In this document: piece after piece, positions 54,785 to 64,000 of the stretch
How positions within the stretch are numbered: the stretch's first letter is position 1
Layout: each line of letters begins with the position of its first letter
Source: Agrobacterium rubi TR3 = NBRC 13261
Lineage (GTDB): Bacteria > Pseudomonadota > Alphaproteobacteria > Rhizobiales > Rhizobiaceae
Reading direction: 5' to 3'
DNA length: 64,000 bases
Assembly (NCBI RefSeq): GCF_000739935.1
Contig: NZ_BBJU01000012.1
Span: 62,001 to 126,000 of the forward strand
Notes under the pieces: model-generated
What the model was told of the DNA's origin: nothing
What the model saw: only the letters and a program-made list of their open reading frames with translations
The model's database searches: none
Translations under genes and position numbers: made by a program

Positions 54785-54890
54785 CTGTTTCAGTCCTTGT
54801 ATCCAAGCGACGATCGTCTGCCCCGTTTACGGCGGCATGCCTTCATATGGGAATATGCGGTTTGCAACGCAAGAACGGCACGACGCGAAA
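54785..54890 (-). promoter_or_regulatory. ROSE-type RNA thermometer in the hsp20 leader
   Basis: On the minus strand UCGCUUG-GAUA-CAAGGA (54794-54810) forms a hairpin in which the UYGCU motif pairs with the AGGA ribosome-binding site, with the middle G bulged. This is the ROSE signature. Further hairpins upstream (CATAT-tccc-ATATG; GCC-g-CCG-taaa-CGGGGC) fit the multi-stem ROSE layout. The core match is clear; the rest is inferred. Confidence 0.75.
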
Positions 54891-54966
54891 AGTCTGAACC
54901 GCCGCGTGCTTGACAAGGCTCCGAAACAGGCTTGAAAAGGCGTGTCATAGAAAAAACAGGACGATC

Positions 54967-55911
54967 ATGGCCGAGCGCAGAAAAATCATCATCGACACCG
55001 ACCCGGGACAGGACGACGCAGCTGCCATCATGCTGGCCTTGGCGAGCCCGGATGAAATCGAAGTTCTCGGTCTGTGTGCCGTTGCGGGCAACGTGCCGCT
55101 GAAGCTGACCAGCCGCAACATTCGCATCATGCTGGAACTGTGCAACCGCACCGAAATCCCTGTTTACGAGGGCTGCGAGCGCCCGCTGATCCGCGCGCCG
55201 ATTACCGCCGAGCACGTTCATGGCAGCACCGGGCTGGACGGCCCAACCTTGCCGGAGCCTGTTCTCGAAGAGCAATCGCAAAACGCCATCGACTTCATCA
55301 TCGAAACGATACGCCGTGAGCCGGAAGGCACGATCACGCTCTGCACGCTGGGTGCGCTGACCAACATCGCCACCGCCTTGCAGAAGGCGCCCGATATTGC
55401 ACCGCGCGTGAAAGAACTGGTGCTGATGGGTGGTGGCTTCTTCGAGGGCGGCAACATCACGCCTGCTGCGGAATTCAACATCTATGTCGATCCGCAGGCC
55501 GCCGACATCGTGTTCCGCTCCGGCATTCCCCTGGTCATGATGCCGCTAGACGTGACGCACAAGCTGCTCACCACCAAGGCCCGCGTTGCCGCCATCCGCG
55601 ATATCGGCACCCGTCCGGCGATTGCCATGGCGGAGATGCTGGAGTTTTTCGAACGCTTCGACGTGGAGAAATACGGCTCCGACGGCGGTCCACTGCATGA
55701 CCCGACCGTGATCGCCTATCTCATCAAGCCGGAGCTATTCGATGGCCGCGATTGCAATGTCGAGATCGAAGTGAATTCCGAACTCACCATCGGCATGACG
55801 GTTGTCGACTGGTGGAAGGTGACAGGCCGGGCGCCCAATGCCCGCGTGATGCGCGATGTGGATGCGGATGGGTTCTTTGCGCTTCTGACGGAGCGTTTTG
55901 CGCGGATTTGA
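54967..55911 (+). CDS. Inosine-uridine preferring nucleoside hydrolase family protein
   Basis: 314 residues. The N-terminal DTDPGQDDAAAI binds calcium; AEFNIYVDPQAADIVF and the C-terminal HDPTVIAYLI complete the IU-nucleoside hydrolase site. It splits nucleosides to base and ribose. The ATG at 54967 follows AGGA by five bases. It is divergent from hsp20 and followed by a long palindromic repeat. Substrate range unknown. Confidence 0.93.
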   Translation: MAERRKIIIDTDPGQDDAAAIMLALASPDEIEVLGLCAVAGNVPLKLTSRNIRIMLELCNRTEIPVYEGCERPLIRAPITAEHVHGSTGLDGPTLPEPVLEEQSQNAIDFIIETIRREPEGTITLCTLGALTNIATALQKAPDIAPRVKELVLMGGGFFEGGNITPAAEFNIYVDPQAADIVFRSGIPLVMMPLDVTHKLLTTKARVAAIRDIGTRPAIAMAEMLEFFERFDVEKYGSDGGPLHDPTVIAYLIKPELFDGRDCNVEIEVNSELTIGMTVVDWWKVTGRAPNARVMRDVDADGFFALLTERFARI

Positions 55912-55921
55912 TTCTCTTCTT

Positions 55922-56036
55922 CCGTCACCCCGGCCTTGAGCCGGGGTCCAGTGCGATCAAGTCCTTGATCGCAAAAGCCTCTTGTCGCCGCGCAGACGCG
56001 CGGCGGCTGGATCCCGGCTCAAGGCCGGGATGACGG
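55922..56036. repeat. 115-bp nested palindromic intergenic repeat
   Basis: The outer arms CCGTCACCCCGGCCTTGAGC and GCTCAAGGCCGGGATGACGG are nearly perfect inverted copies. Inside lie two further hairpins: GCGATCAAG with CTTGATCGC, and GCCGCGC with GCGCGGC. This is a well-known type of alphaproteobacterial repetitive extragenic palindrome. It sits between convergent genes and may act as a terminator. Confidence 0.85.
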
Positions 56037-56056
56037 TGGCAAAGCAGTGCCTTCAC

Positions 56057-56917
56057 TCAAAGCTCGTAAAAATCCGCAACAACCTTCCACGCATCCTCAG
56101 CTGTTTCGCAGAAATGCAGCAGCTCCATATCATCAGGCGCAATGGTGCCGAAATCGGCCAGCGCTTCGAAATTGATGATCGAGCGCCAGAAGGCTTCACC
56201 GAACAGGATGAGCGGGATGGGGGCCATGCGCTTGGTCTGGATCAGGGTCAGCGTCTCAAACAGCTCATCCATGGTACCGAAGCCGCCGGGAAACACCACG
56301 ACCGCCTTGGCGCGCATCAGAAAATGCATCTTGCGGATGGCGAAATAGTGGAAGTTGAAGCTGAGTTCCGGCGTCACATGCGGATTGGGTGCCTGCTCGT
56401 GCGGCAACAGAATGTTGAGCCCGATGGACGGCGCACCGGCTTCCGATGCACCGCGGTTGCCCGCTTCCATCACGCCCGGTCCGCCACCCGTCATCACGAC
56501 ATATTCGCGGTGATCATGCTTTTCGGATTCGCCGGCGCAGAGTTTAGCGAACTTGCGGGCCTCGTCATAATAAACCGAGGCCGCTTCCAGGTTCTTCCTC
56601 TGCGTTTCGTTGCGCGCCGCCCAGGCATTGCCGCCCGGCTCGGGAATACGCGCACCGCCAAACAGCACGACGGTGGATTTGATGCCGCGCTCGGTCAGGA
56701 TCATTTCCGGCTTCATCAGTTCCAGTTGCAGCCGGATGGGGCGCAACTCTTCGCGGCATAGAAAATCGGTATCGGCATAGGCCAGACGATAGGACGGCGA
56801 GGCCGATTGCGGGGTTTTGGGCAGGCCGTCTGCCTGCTGCTTGTCATCCGAGCTGGATTTCAAAGGGTCCCAGACACCGTCCTTGCGCCGCAACTTGCCG
56901 TTTTTCAGTTTTGCCAT
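56057..56917 (-). CDS. LOG-family (TIGR00730) Rossmann-fold protein
   Basis: 286 residues. The motifs GGGPGVMEAGNRGA and PGGFGTMDELFE near residues 145-210 are the LOG (cytokinin-activating/AMP nucleosidase-like) signature. The protein was formerly called lysine decarboxylase. In bacteria such proteins hydrolyse nucleotide 5'-monophosphates. The first 85 residues form a lysine-rich extension. The ATG at 56915-56917 follows AAGG by seven bases. Divergent from dapD. Confidence 0.85.
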   Translation of the reverse strand: MAKLKNGKLRRKDGVWDPLKSSSDDKQQADGLPKTPQSASPSYRLAYADTDFLCREELRPIRLQLELMKPEMILTERGIKSTVVLFGGARIPEPGGNAWAARNETQRKNLEAASVYYDEARKFAKLCAGESEKHDHREYVVMTGGGPGVMEAGNRGASEAGAPSIGLNILLPHEQAPNPHVTPELSFNFHYFAIRKMHFLMRAKAVVVFPGGFGTMDELFETLTLIQTKRMAPIPLILFGEAFWRSIINFEALADFGTIAPDDMELLHFCETAEDAWKVVADFYEL

Positions 56918-56973
56918 GTCCATGCCTTTCGTATAGCTGCGCCAAATCACATTGACGCCCTTGAAACACTCGC

Positions 56974-56984
56974 TTAGAGCAATT
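56974..56984. repeat. Short copy of the AATTGCTCTAA element
   Basis: TTAGAGCAATT repeats the end of the RIME-like element at 30223-30233, in inverted orientation, 72 bases before dapD. It may be a remnant or chance. Confidence 0.25.
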
Positions 56985-57055
56985 GACCATGTCCGGCCAG
57001 CGGTGCGGATGTTTCCCTGTATGTGACGATAGTCAGCGAAGTTTAAGGAATTCTC

Positions 57056-57910
57056 ATGAGCATCTCGGATCTTGGCTCCCTTGAAACAATCATCGAAACC
57101 GCATTCGATAATCGCGACAGCGTCAATATATCGACCAAGGGCGAAATTCGCGATGCCGTCGAAACCTCGCTGAACCTGCTGGATAGCGGCCAAGTGCGCG
57201 TTGCCGAAAAGCAGGCCGATGGCAACTGGACCGTGAACCAGTGGCTGAAGAAAGCCGTGCTGCTCTCCTTCCGTCTCAACGATATGGAGATCGTCACCGG
57301 CGGCCCCGGCGAATCCACATGGTGGGACAAGGTGCCCTCCAAATTCGAAAACTGGGGCGAAAACCAGTTCCGTGCCGCAGGTTTTCGCGCGGTGCCGAAT
57401 GCGGTCGTGCGTCGCTCTGCCTACGTTGCCAAGAACGTCGTTCTGATGCCGTCCTTCGTCAATCTCGGTGCTTACGTCGATGAAGGCACCATGGTCGACA
57501 CTTGGGCAACCGTTGGCTCCTGCGCGCAGATCGGCAAGAACGTGCACCTGTCCGGCGGCGTCGGCATTGGTGGCGTGCTTGAGCCGCTTCAGGCTGGCCC
57601 GACCATCATCGAAGACAATTGCTTCATCGGCGCGCGTTCGGAAGTCGTTGAAGGCTGCATCATCCGCGAAGGTGCCGTTCTGGGCATGGGCGTGTTCATC
57701 GGCAAATCCACCAAGATCGTGGACCGCGCCACCGGCTCGATCACCTATGGCGAAGTTCCGCCTTACTCCGTGGTCGTTGCTGGCACCATGCCGGGCAAGC
57801 CGTTCCCGAATGGCGAGATGGGCCCGAGCCTCTATTGCGCCGTGATCGTCAAGACCGTCGATGAGAAGACCCGTTCCAAGACCGGCATCAACGAGTTGCT
57901 GCGCGATTGA
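57056..57910 (+). CDS. dapD: 2,3,4,5-tetrahydropyridine-2,6-dicarboxylate N-succinyltransferase
   Basis: 284 residues. A left-handed beta helix is built from hexapeptide repeats such as [31 protein letters not shown] and [33 protein letters not shown]. It succinylates tetrahydrodipicolinate in the lysine/diaminopimelate pathway. AAGGA lies six bases before the ATG. dapE follows 14 bases later. Confidence 0.97.
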   Translation: MSISDLGSLETIIETAFDNRDSVNISTKGEIRDAVETSLNLLDSGQVRVAEKQADGNWTVNQWLKKAVLLSFRLNDMEIVTGGPGESTWWDKVPSKFENWGENQFRAAGFRAVPNAVVRRSAYVAKNVVLMPSFVNLGAYVDEGTMVDTWATVGSCAQIGKNVHLSGGVGIGGVLEPLQAGPTIIEDNCFIGARSEVVEGCIIREGAVLGMGVFIGKSTKIVDRATGSITYGEVPPYSVVVAGTMPGKPFPNGEMGPSLYCAVIVKTVDEKTRSKTGINELLRD

Positions 57911-57924
57911 TAAAGTAGACACCC

Positions 57925-59118
57925 ATGCACGCCACCGATCCCGTCGCCAATCTCGCCGCCCTCATCCGTTGCCCGTCGGTGACACCAGCGGAAGGTGGAG
58001 CGCTTACGCTGCTCGACACGCTGCTGACGCCACTCGGCTTTGCGGTGGAGCGGGTGATGGCGACGGAAGAGGGAACCCCTGACGTCGAAAATCTCTACGC
58101 CCGGCTGGGCGATCAAGGCCCGCATTTGATGTTTGCAGGCCACACGGATGTCGTGCCTGTGGGGGACGAGACCGCCTGGAGCCACCCGCCTTTTGCCGCC
58201 GAAATTACAGATGGTGAGATGTTCGGGCGCGGTGCAGTGGATATGAAAGGCGGCATCGCCTGCTTCGTTGCGGCCATCGCCCGCCATATCGAAAAACACG
58301 GGAAACCCCAAGGCTCCGTATCCTTCCTCATCACCGGCGATGAAGAGGGACCATCCATCAACGGCACCTCCAAACTTCTGGAATGGGCCGCCGCCAAGGG
58401 CGAGACATGGAATGCCTGCGTGGTGGGGGAACCCACCAACCCTGATCAGCTTGGCGACATGATCAAGATCGGTCGCCGCGGCTCGCTGTCTGGCCGCATC
58501 GTCGTCCATGGCGTGCAGGGCCACGCGGCCTATCCACATCTGGCTGACAATCCCATTCGCGGTCTGCTGCAACTGACCCAGGCGCTGATGGATCCGCCCT
58601 TCGATACCGGCACGGATAATTTCCAGCCATCCAACCTCGAAGTCACGACCATCGACACCGGCAATGCGGCCACAAATGTCATCCCGTCCAAGGCGACGGC
58701 TGCCTTCAACATCCGTTTCAATGATACATGGACGGCAGAGACGCTACGCGCCGAAATTATCCGCCGTCTGGACGAGGCAGCTGCTGATGGCGCGTTGCGC
58801 CCAGGACGCTCACCGGTCACATACGACATCATCTGGGCCGACCGCCCATCCCACGTTTTCCTGACCCGCAACAACGCGCTCATCTCCTCGCTGTCGGGTG
58901 CAGTCGCAGAGGTCACCGGCAACGAACCCAAGCTATCGACAACCGGCGGCACGTCGGATGCCCGTTTCATCAAGGATTACTGCCCGGTGGTGGAATTCGG
59001 CCTCGTCGGCCAAACCATGCACATGGTGGACGAGCGCGTCGCCGTTGCGGACTTGGAAACGCTGACCCGTATCTACGAGGTCTTCATCGAACGCTGGTTT
59101 GACCATGCCGTCGCTTAG
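57925..59118 (+). CDS. dapE: Succinyl-diaminopimelate desuccinylase
   Basis: 397 residues, M20 metallohydrolase. The metal sites are [16 protein letters not shown] and [22 protein letters not shown] holds the catalytic glutamate, and the dimerisation lid carries [18 protein letters not shown]. It releases succinate from N-succinyl-LL-DAP. It overlaps the following membrane-protein gene by 14 bases. Confidence 0.97.
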   Translation: MHATDPVANLAALIRCPSVTPAEGGALTLLDTLLTPLGFAVERVMATEEGTPDVENLYARLGDQGPHLMFAGHTDVVPVGDETAWSHPPFAAEITDGEMFGRGAVDMKGGIACFVAAIARHIEKHGKPQGSVSFLITGDEEGPSINGTSKLLEWAAAKGETWNACVVGEPTNPDQLGDMIKIGRRGSLSGRIVVHGVQGHAAYPHLADNPIRGLLQLTQALMDPPFDTGTDNFQPSNLEVTTIDTGNAATNVIPSKATAAFNIRFNDTWTAETLRAEIIRRLDEAAADGALRPGRSPVTYDIIWADRPSHVFLTRNNALISSLSGAVAEVTGNEPKLSTTGGTSDARFIKDYCPVVEFGLVGQTMHMVDERVAVADLETLTRIYEVFIERWFDHAVA

Positions 59119-59719
59119 CGATGCGACGCGCAGTTTGAGAGGTCTTTGGTTGCTGGGACGCGGCAACCAAGAAGGCATGCAGGCTTTTGATACATCGATT
59201 GTTAGCGTAGCACGGTCGTTTGTTGCGATAATCTGGTCGCTTCCGGCAATCATCGCCTACTTAATCTTTCAAAGACTGGAATTTCTCACTGAAATGCCGG
59301 ATGCCGATCAAGGCAGCGTCGGGTTCTACGCCAAAGTTGGCGCAATCGAAGCCTTAGCCCTCATCGTAACGCCGCTTCTGATTTTTCTGTGTGTTCCGCT
59401 GTTGAGAATAAACCTATCGGCAGGCGCACTGATCGTCATCACGAATTGGTTTCTGGTCCCATCAAACTACCTGTCAGTCGCGATTATTTATCTCGCATAT
59501 CTCTTGGATCAGGCAGACAATTTGAGTTCGACAATCTCTCTTGTTGTGCTTTCTTCAGGATTTCTTTTTCTCGCCGCATGGCTCTGGACTGTCTTGAGAA
59601 CCGCAAGTGGCGCGCATGCATGGCAAATCCTTTGCCTGCTCGTTCTAACACTCGCACCGCAGTATGTGATCAACACCGCTCTCGCGAGTTTTCTAGAGGT
59701 ATCCACTGCCTATGAATAG
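59105..59719 (+). CDS. Hypothetical membrane protein, first of two tandem paralogues
   Basis: 204 residues with five or six hydrophobic segments. It opens with [20 protein letters not shown], sharing RGLWLL and an ARSF...WSLPA segment with the next gene, but is much more AT-rich and diverged. No known domain is recognised. Translation starts inside the end of dapE with a weak site, suggesting coupling. Function unknown; a role in cell-envelope biology is only a guess from the dap neighbours. Confidence 0.7.
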   Translation: MPSLSDATRSLRGLWLLGRGNQEGMQAFDTSIVSVARSFVAIIWSLPAIIAYLIFQRLEFLTEMPDADQGSVGFYAKVGAIEALALIVTPLLIFLCVPLLRINLSAGALIVITNWFLVPSNYLSVAIIYLAYLLDQADNLSSTISLVVLSSGFLFLAAWLWTVLRTASGAHAWQILCLLVLTLAPQYVINTALASFLEVSTAYE

Positions 59720-59745
59720 ATTTGCGGTTAGTACACAGGAACATC

Positions 59746-60342
59746 ATGCCTTCGTATAACGAGATAACCCTCTACGTCAGAGGCCTGTGGCTGCTGTTTC
59801 TGGGCGATCCGGCGGGTGGGCGGTTGCTGGATCTGACGGATCGGGGCGTGGGGCGGTCATTTTATGCGGCGCTCTGGTGCCTGCCGTCCATGGCGCTGTC
59901 CTGGTACTGGTGGCATGAAGCCTATGTTTCCGTGCTGCCGAAGGGTGTCGGCACCGGCGCCATCTTCTTCCTGCGGCTGGCCATGGTCGAGGCCATCTGC
60001 TGGATGGTGCCGCTGATCCTCATCGGGTTTCTGCTGGTGGCATTCGGTGCAAGACAAAAGTTTCCCGCCCTCGTCGTCGTCGCCAACTGGCTATCGCTGC
60101 CATTTTCCTATGCCTATGCCACGCTGATCCTGATCGCGTTACTAGTGCCATCCCTGCAGGGGCTGGTCGCGATCCTGTGGTTTTCGCTGTTGCTGGCGCT
60201 GGTCTTCAGCTTTTCGCGCATCGTCAAATTCTTCGTGCGGGACCAGCCGCTGTTGGTCGCCGCACTCGTCATGACGCTGCTCATTCCCGGCATGATCCTG
60301 TCGGAAGTGCTGCAACGCTTTCTGGGCGTCTATCCGAGCTGA
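59746..60342 (+). CDS. Hypothetical membrane protein, second of two tandem paralogues
   Basis: 198 residues with about five membrane segments (WCLPSMALSWYWW; FLRLAMVEAICWMVPLILIGFLL; LVVVANWLSLPFSYAYATLILIALL). It starts MPSYNEITLYVRGLWLLFLG and is GC-rich like the rest of the window, unlike its tandem copy. The ATG at 59746 follows AGGA by five bases. Its last 13 bases overlap the convergent arsC end. Function unknown. Confidence 0.78.
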   Translation: MPSYNEITLYVRGLWLLFLGDPAGGRLLDLTDRGVGRSFYAALWCLPSMALSWYWWHEAYVSVLPKGVGTGAIFFLRLAMVEAICWMVPLILIGFLLVAFGARQKFPALVVVANWLSLPFSYAYATLILIALLVPSLQGLVAILWFSLLLALVFSFSRIVKFFVRDQPLLVAALVMTLLIPGMILSEVLQRFLGVYPS

Positions 60343-60749
60343 CACCTATCGGGTTGCACAACCTCGCCATCTTCCTTTGTGAAGCTACCGATGCTGCCAT
60401 CGGCCAGAATCTCCAGCACCAATTCCGATGGCCGGCAAAGACGCGCGCCCTTGTCCGTCACCACGATAGGCCGGTTCAGGAGGATCGGATGCGCTTCGAT
60501 GGCATCCAGCAAGGTATCATCACTCAAGCTCTCGTCCGAAAGGCCAAGCTCCGCACAGGGCGTGCCTTTTTCCCGCAGAAGGCCGCGCAGCGGCACACCG
60601 ATCTTTTCAGCCAGAGACACGATCTCGGCACGCGATGGCGGCGTCTTCAGATATTCGATGATGACAGGTTCTTCGCCCGATTGGCGGATCATGGCCAGCG
60701 TGTTGCGCGAGGTGCCGCAGGCGGGGTTATGATAAATCGTCACCGTCAT
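60330..60749 (-). CDS. arsC: Arsenate reductase (glutaredoxin-type)
   Basis: 139 residues. The catalytic cysteine lies in [14 protein letters not shown] near residues 7-20, and the arginine in [15 protein letters not shown]. The glutaredoxin-coupled ArsC family reduces arsenate to arsenite. No arsenite exporter or ArsR is near, so it may serve another thiol-linked reduction (YffB-like proteins are an alternative). It overlaps truA by 23 bases. Confidence 0.88.
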   Translation of the reverse strand: MTVTIYHNPACGTSRNTLAMIRQSGEEPVIIEYLKTPPSRAEIVSLAEKIGVPLRGLLREKGTPCAELGLSDESLSDDTLLDAIEAHPILLNRPIVVTDKGARLCRPSELVLEILADGSIGSFTKEDGEVVQPDRCQLG

Positions 60750-61533
60750 TGTTCGTCTCCGTTCTGGGCAGGCGCTGCGGTATCACATCGGGATAATCGA
60801 CCTGCATGAAATAGAGCCCGTCCGGCGGGGCGACAGGGCCACAGGCCTTGCGGTCACGCGCCTCGAGTGCCGCCTTCACGTCTTCAACTGTCATGCCGCC
60901 ATCACCGGCCAGTTTCAGCGTGCCGGCAAAGGAGCGGATCTGATTGTGCAGAAAGCTTTGTGCCGTCGCGCGGATCTCGATCAGGTCGCCGTCGCGCGTC
61001 ACATCCAGTCGGTCGAGCGTTCTGACCGGGCTGTTGGCCTGGCAATGCACGGAGCGGAAGGTTGTAAAATCATGCCGACCGACCAGCATCTGGGCCGCCG
61101 CATGCATGGCCTCATGGTCGAGGTCCTTCGATACCCACCAGGCCCGCTTCTGTTCCAGAGCCAGCCGGGATTTGCGGCAGATGATGCGGTAGAGGTAGTG
61201 ACGGCGCAGTGCTGAAAAGCGCGCGTCGAAATCCTCTGTTACTGCTTCCACGTCCAGAACCGAGACTGCCTCGCCCGCCATGGCCAGATGCGCGTTCAGT
61301 GCGTTGCGCAGCTTGTAGGGCTCCCAGGCGCGGGTGAGATCGACATGCACGACCTGTCCCTTGGCATGAACGCCAGAGTCGGTGCGGCCCGCGCCGCGAA
61401 AGCTTACCGTCTCTGTCGTCAGCGACAGCACGGCGGCTTCCAACGCGCCTTGCACGGACGGACCATTGGTCTGGCGTTGCCAGCCGAAATAGGGGGAACC
61501 ATCATATTCGACGGTCATGCGGAAGCGTGGCAT
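60727..61533 (-). CDS. truA: tRNA pseudouridine(38-40) synthase
   Basis: 268 residues. The catalytic aspartate lies in [18 protein letters not shown], and the second conserved stretch is [21 protein letters not shown]. It modifies uridines at positions 38-40 of tRNA anticodon stems. Overlaps the fmt stop by one base (TGATG) in a def-fmt-truA group typical of rhizobia. Confidence 0.96.
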   Translation of the reverse strand: MPRFRMTVEYDGSPYFGWQRQTNGPSVQGALEAAVLSLTTETVSFRGAGRTDSGVHAKGQVVHVDLTRAWEPYKLRNALNAHLAMAGEAVSVLDVEAVTEDFDARFSALRRHYLYRIICRKSRLALEQKRAWWVSKDLDHEAMHAAAQMLVGRHDFTTFRSVHCQANSPVRTLDRLDVTRDGDLIEIRATAQSFLHNQIRSFAGTLKLAGDGGMTVEDVKAALEARDRKACGPVAPPDGLYFMQVDYPDVIPQRLPRTETNNDGDDLS

Positions 61534-62468
61534 CAGCCGAGCCTCGTCCCGACAGCGACGGGAGTGCCGCGCAGAAAATCTTGAGCCAACATCGGCTTGC
61601 CGCCCGCCTTTTGCAGACGCAGCAGCCGCACCGCGCCGCTACCGCAAGCGATGGTCAGGGCACCGTCCAGAACGGAGCCCGCCTCGCCCATGCCGCTCGC
61701 CAATTCGGTTTCCAGCACCTTCACACGCTCGGCCTTGCCGCCGATCTGCATTTCGAACCATGCGCCCGGAAAGGGCGAGAGGCCGCGAATGTGATTGTGC
61801 ACATCCTGGCTGGACCAGGAAAAATTGATGCGGGTTTCGCCTTTGTCGATCTTAGCTGCATAGACAACGCCCTCCTCCGCCTGCGGTGTCAGCGGCAAGT
61901 CATTATCTTCCAGCTTCAGCATCGCCTCACGCATCAGCCGCGCACCCGCCAGCATCAGGCTGTCATGCAATTCGCCAGCCGTCATGTTCGAGGTAATGGT
62001 GACCTTTGCCGTCAGCGCCACAGGGCCAGTGTCCAGCCCCTTTTCCATCTGCATCACCATCATGCCGGTTTCGGTATCGCCAGCCATAATCGCGCGCTGA
62101 ATGGGGGCAGCGCCGCGCCAACGCGGAAGCAGCGAAGCGTGACCATTGTAGCAGCCAAGACGGGTGCCGTTCAAAATGTCTTCCGGCAACAGCAGGCCAT
62201 AGGCGACGACGACCGCAACATCCGCATTGAAAGCCTTGAATTCCGCCCTGTCTTCTTCCGCTTTGAAATTCAGCGGCGTCAGCACAGGAATGCCGAGCAG
62301 TTCTGCTGCCTGATGCACGGGTGATTTCTGGAGATCGAGCCCGCGGCGACCGCCGGGTCGGGGTGGCTGCGTGTAGACGGCGGCGATCTTGTGGCCCGCA
62401 TCGACCAGCGCGCGTAGGGTGGGAACGGAAAATTCCGGCGTTCCCATGAAAATGATGCGCAGTGCCAT
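61533..62468 (-). CDS. fmt: Methionyl-tRNA formyltransferase
   Basis: 311 residues. [19 protein letters not shown] opens the formyltransferase domain; [19 protein letters not shown] carries the catalytic histidine, and LDTGPV the aspartate. The C-terminal OB domain follows. It formylates initiator tRNA. The ATG at 62466-62468 (MALRIIFMG) follows GGCGAG. 51 bases after def. Confidence 0.96.
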   Translation of the reverse strand: MALRIIFMGTPEFSVPTLRALVDAGHKIAAVYTQPPRPGGRRGLDLQKSPVHQAAELLGIPVLTPLNFKAEEDRAEFKAFNADVAVVVAYGLLLPEDILNGTRLGCYNGHASLLPRWRGAAPIQRAIMAGDTETGMMVMQMEKGLDTGPVALTAKVTITSNMTAGELHDSLMLAGARLMREAMLKLEDNDLPLTPQAEEGVVYAAKIDKGETRINFSWSSQDVHNHIRGLSPFPGAWFEMQIGGKAERVKVLETELASGMGEAGSVLDGALTIACGSGAVRLLRLQKAGGKPMLAQDFLRGTPVAVGTRLG

Positions 62469-62519
62469 GCTCGCCCCCTGCCCTGTCGCCCGATCTGCCA
62501 ATGCTTGTAGACAGGCAGA

Positions 62520-63032
62520 TCAGATTTTTGCGCGGGCCGCTTTGGTGAATTTCTTGATGACCATATCCCGTTTCAGGCGGGAAATGTGGTCGATGAACAG
62601 AACACCGTTGAGATGGTCCATTTCATGTTGCAGGCAGGTCGCCAAAAGGCCGTCGGCCTCCACCGTCTGCTTTTTGCCATCGCGATCGATATAGCCAACC
62701 GTCAGCGAAGCCGGTCGCTCCACCTCGGCGTAATAGTCGGGGATGGACAGACAGCCCTCCTCATAGGCCGAGACATCGTCCGACACTTTGAGGATTTCCG
62801 GGTTGATGAACACAACCGGATTGCGGTCTTCGTCTTCGCGCGAGATGTCGATGACCAGCATGCGGCGCGGCACGCCGATCTGGATTGCGGCAAGGCCGAT
62901 GCCCGGCGCATCATACATCGTGTCCAGCATGTCGTCAGCCAGACGCGTGATCTCCGCATCCACCTGTTCGATGGGCTTGGATTGCTGGCGCAGCAGTGGA
63001 TCAGGCAAAATAATAAGAGGTTTGATCGTCAT
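62520..63032 (-). CDS. def: Peptide deformylase
   Basis: 170 residues. Three motifs are complete: [20 protein letters not shown] and HEMDHLNG (metal histidines and glutamate). It removes the formyl group from new proteins, paired with fmt just downstream. The ATG at 63030-63032 follows GGGGAA. Divergent from rmuC. Confidence 0.97.
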   Translation of the reverse strand: MTIKPLIILPDPLLRQQSKPIEQVDAEITRLADDMLDTMYDAPGIGLAAIQIGVPRRMLVIDISREDEDRNPVVFINPEILKVSDDVSAYEEGCLSIPDYYAEVERPASLTVGYIDRDGKKQTVEADGLLATCLQHEMDHLNGVLFIDHISRLKRDMVIKKFTKAARAKI

Positions 63033-63181
63033 GGCTTCCCCATAACGCATCTCATCTTTGGAGGAAACAAAAAATAAAGGCCAATATTAGCGACATGAGC
63101 AGCGGCAAATGGGACTCATTTACGCCTCAGAAATGTTCTTGTTTTGATCTGACGAATCACACGAAATCTGTTAGATTTGGC

Positions 63182-64000
63182 TATGAACATCGATCTTAAT
63201 GCGCTTGGTACGACAGCTTTCAGTCTCGGCAGCCTCCAGATATCGGTTGGCGCTCTCCTCGGCATTCTCATTGCAGGCTGTCTGGTGGCTGCGGCGTTCG
63301 TATGGCGCAAACCGCCAGCCAACGATCAATCACGTGACGAAATCACCGAGCTTCTCAGAACCCAGTCGGAACTGCATGGACGCATCGCCGCCATGACGGA
63401 AAGCCTCAGCGCCCGCCAGAACGAGATGAGCCAGACGCTGAACGACCGGCTGGATGGCATGTCGCAGCGCATCGGCACCACTTTGACGGAGCAGACCCGC
63501 TCGACGCACGAAAATCTCAGTAAATTGCAGGAACGCCTCGCCGTCATCGATGCCGCGCAAGGCAATATTCAGGATCTGGCCAAGGACGTCATCGGCCTAC
63601 AGGCCATTCTCAACAACAAGCAGACGCGCGGTGCCTTTGGCCAAGCACGTATGGAAGCGCTGATTGCCGACGCCCTGCCCTCGGGTTCATACAGTTTGCA
63701 GCCCACACTTTCGAACGGCTTTCGGCCTGATTGCACCATCAGAATGCCGAACAATGCACCGCCACTGGTCATCGACGCCAAGTTTCCGCTGGAAGCCTGG
63801 AATGCGCTGAAGGCCGACGATACGCCGGAGGCCAAACGCACCGCCACCCAGCAGTTCCGTCGCGATATGGAAGTGCATATCCGCGATGTCGCCGACAAGT
63901 ATCTGATCTCCGGCGAAACCCAGGACACCGCCTTTATCTTCGTGCCTTCGGAATCGATCTTTGCCGATATTCATCAACACTTCGAAAATCTGGTACAGCG
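63182..64000 (+). CDS. rmuC: DNA recombination protein RmuC, cut by window edge
   Basis: 273 codons are present; the frame is open at the right edge. It begins MNIDLNALGTTAFSLGSLQI with one membrane helix (about residues 21-39). A coiled-coil region (about 50-140) follows, then the RmuC nuclease-like domain: ARMEALIADALP, RPDCTIRMPNNAPPLVIDAKFPLEAW and TAFIFVPSESIFADIHQHF. RmuC limits recombination at inverted repeats. Divergent from def. Confidence 0.93.

Noticed and set aside
1-64000. CRISPR arrays, prophage, IS elements, tRNA/rRNA genes
   Set aside because: No regularly spaced repeats, transposase, integrase, phage structural genes or tRNA cloverleaf sequences were recognised.

Overview
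The window looks like a chromosomal segment of a Rhizobiaceae bacterium, close to Agrobacterium/Rhizobium. The evidence is the gene content: Irr and RirA as paired iron regulators, irr back to back with fabA, a cyoABCD-SURF1 operon, a MepA-like endopeptidase, RirA with its three cysteines, and rhizobial intergenic palindromic repeats. Almost all genes are ordinary housekeeping, transport or central-metabolism genes. I see no rRNA, tRNA, CRISPR array, insertion sequence, prophage or toxin-antitoxin module.

Layout. 1-4.5 kb (minus): start of a probable NlpC/P60 peptidase, a MarR regulator, a DUF475/TerC-type membrane protein behind a long structured leader, a DMT exporter, and a LysR regulator coupled to a small monooxygenase-like protein. 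These face mmsA (plus). 6.2-9.2 kb: nucleoside salvage deoB-add-upp (minus). 9.3-14.5 kb: the quinol oxidase operon cyoABCD followed by SURF1 (minus), divergent from an MFS transporter. 16.2-19.3 kb: two TadE-like pilus-type proteins, a FadR-type regulator and a D-galactarolactone isomerase homologue. 19.4-22.0 kb: fabA-fabB-fabI (minus), divergent from irr. 22.8-24.5 kb: an iron-type binding protein divergent from rirA. 24.6-29.6 kb: an AbrB-type membrane protein and an OsmF/YehZYXW-type ABC importer. 29.7-32.9 kb: gluconokinase, then a puuA-puuB-like pair (minus). 33.1-38.9 kb: a YejABEF-type peptide importer (minus). 39.1-45.1 kb (plus): mepA, mgsA, glk, an ABC exporter, dapB and gpmA. 45.2-49.0 kb: a 31-residue membrane protein gene, DUF1045-phnM-phnN, and a malate/lactate-type dehydrogenase. 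49.1-51.6 kb: exbB-exbD-tonB (minus). 52-54.8 kb: DUF1275, a small exported protein, a TRIC/YadS-type channel, DUF1150 and an Hsp20. 55-59.1 kb: nucleoside hydrolase, LOG-family protein, dapD-dapE. 59.1-60.3 kb: two tandem paralogous membrane proteins. 60.3-63.0 kb: arsC, truA, fmt, def (minus). 63.2 kb to the end: the start of rmuC.

How the genes work together. Iron and membrane physiology recur: Irr, RirA with an iron-responsive box, an iron-type binding protein, and the TonB-ExbB-ExbD energiser. Lysine/peptidoglycan precursor genes (dapB, dapD, dapE) and protein-maturation genes (fmt, def, truA) are the other themes.

The most noteworthy points are mostly regulatory or small. They are a ROSE-type RNA thermometer ahead of hsp20, terminators placed only 10-20 bases before the surf1 and deoB starts, a structured leader before the DUF475 gene, an unlisted 31-residue membrane protein with its own ribosome-binding site and terminator, and the tandem membrane paralogues behind dapE. 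I found no convincing large undescribed system. All calls come from reading the sequence and remembered family features; no database search was run.
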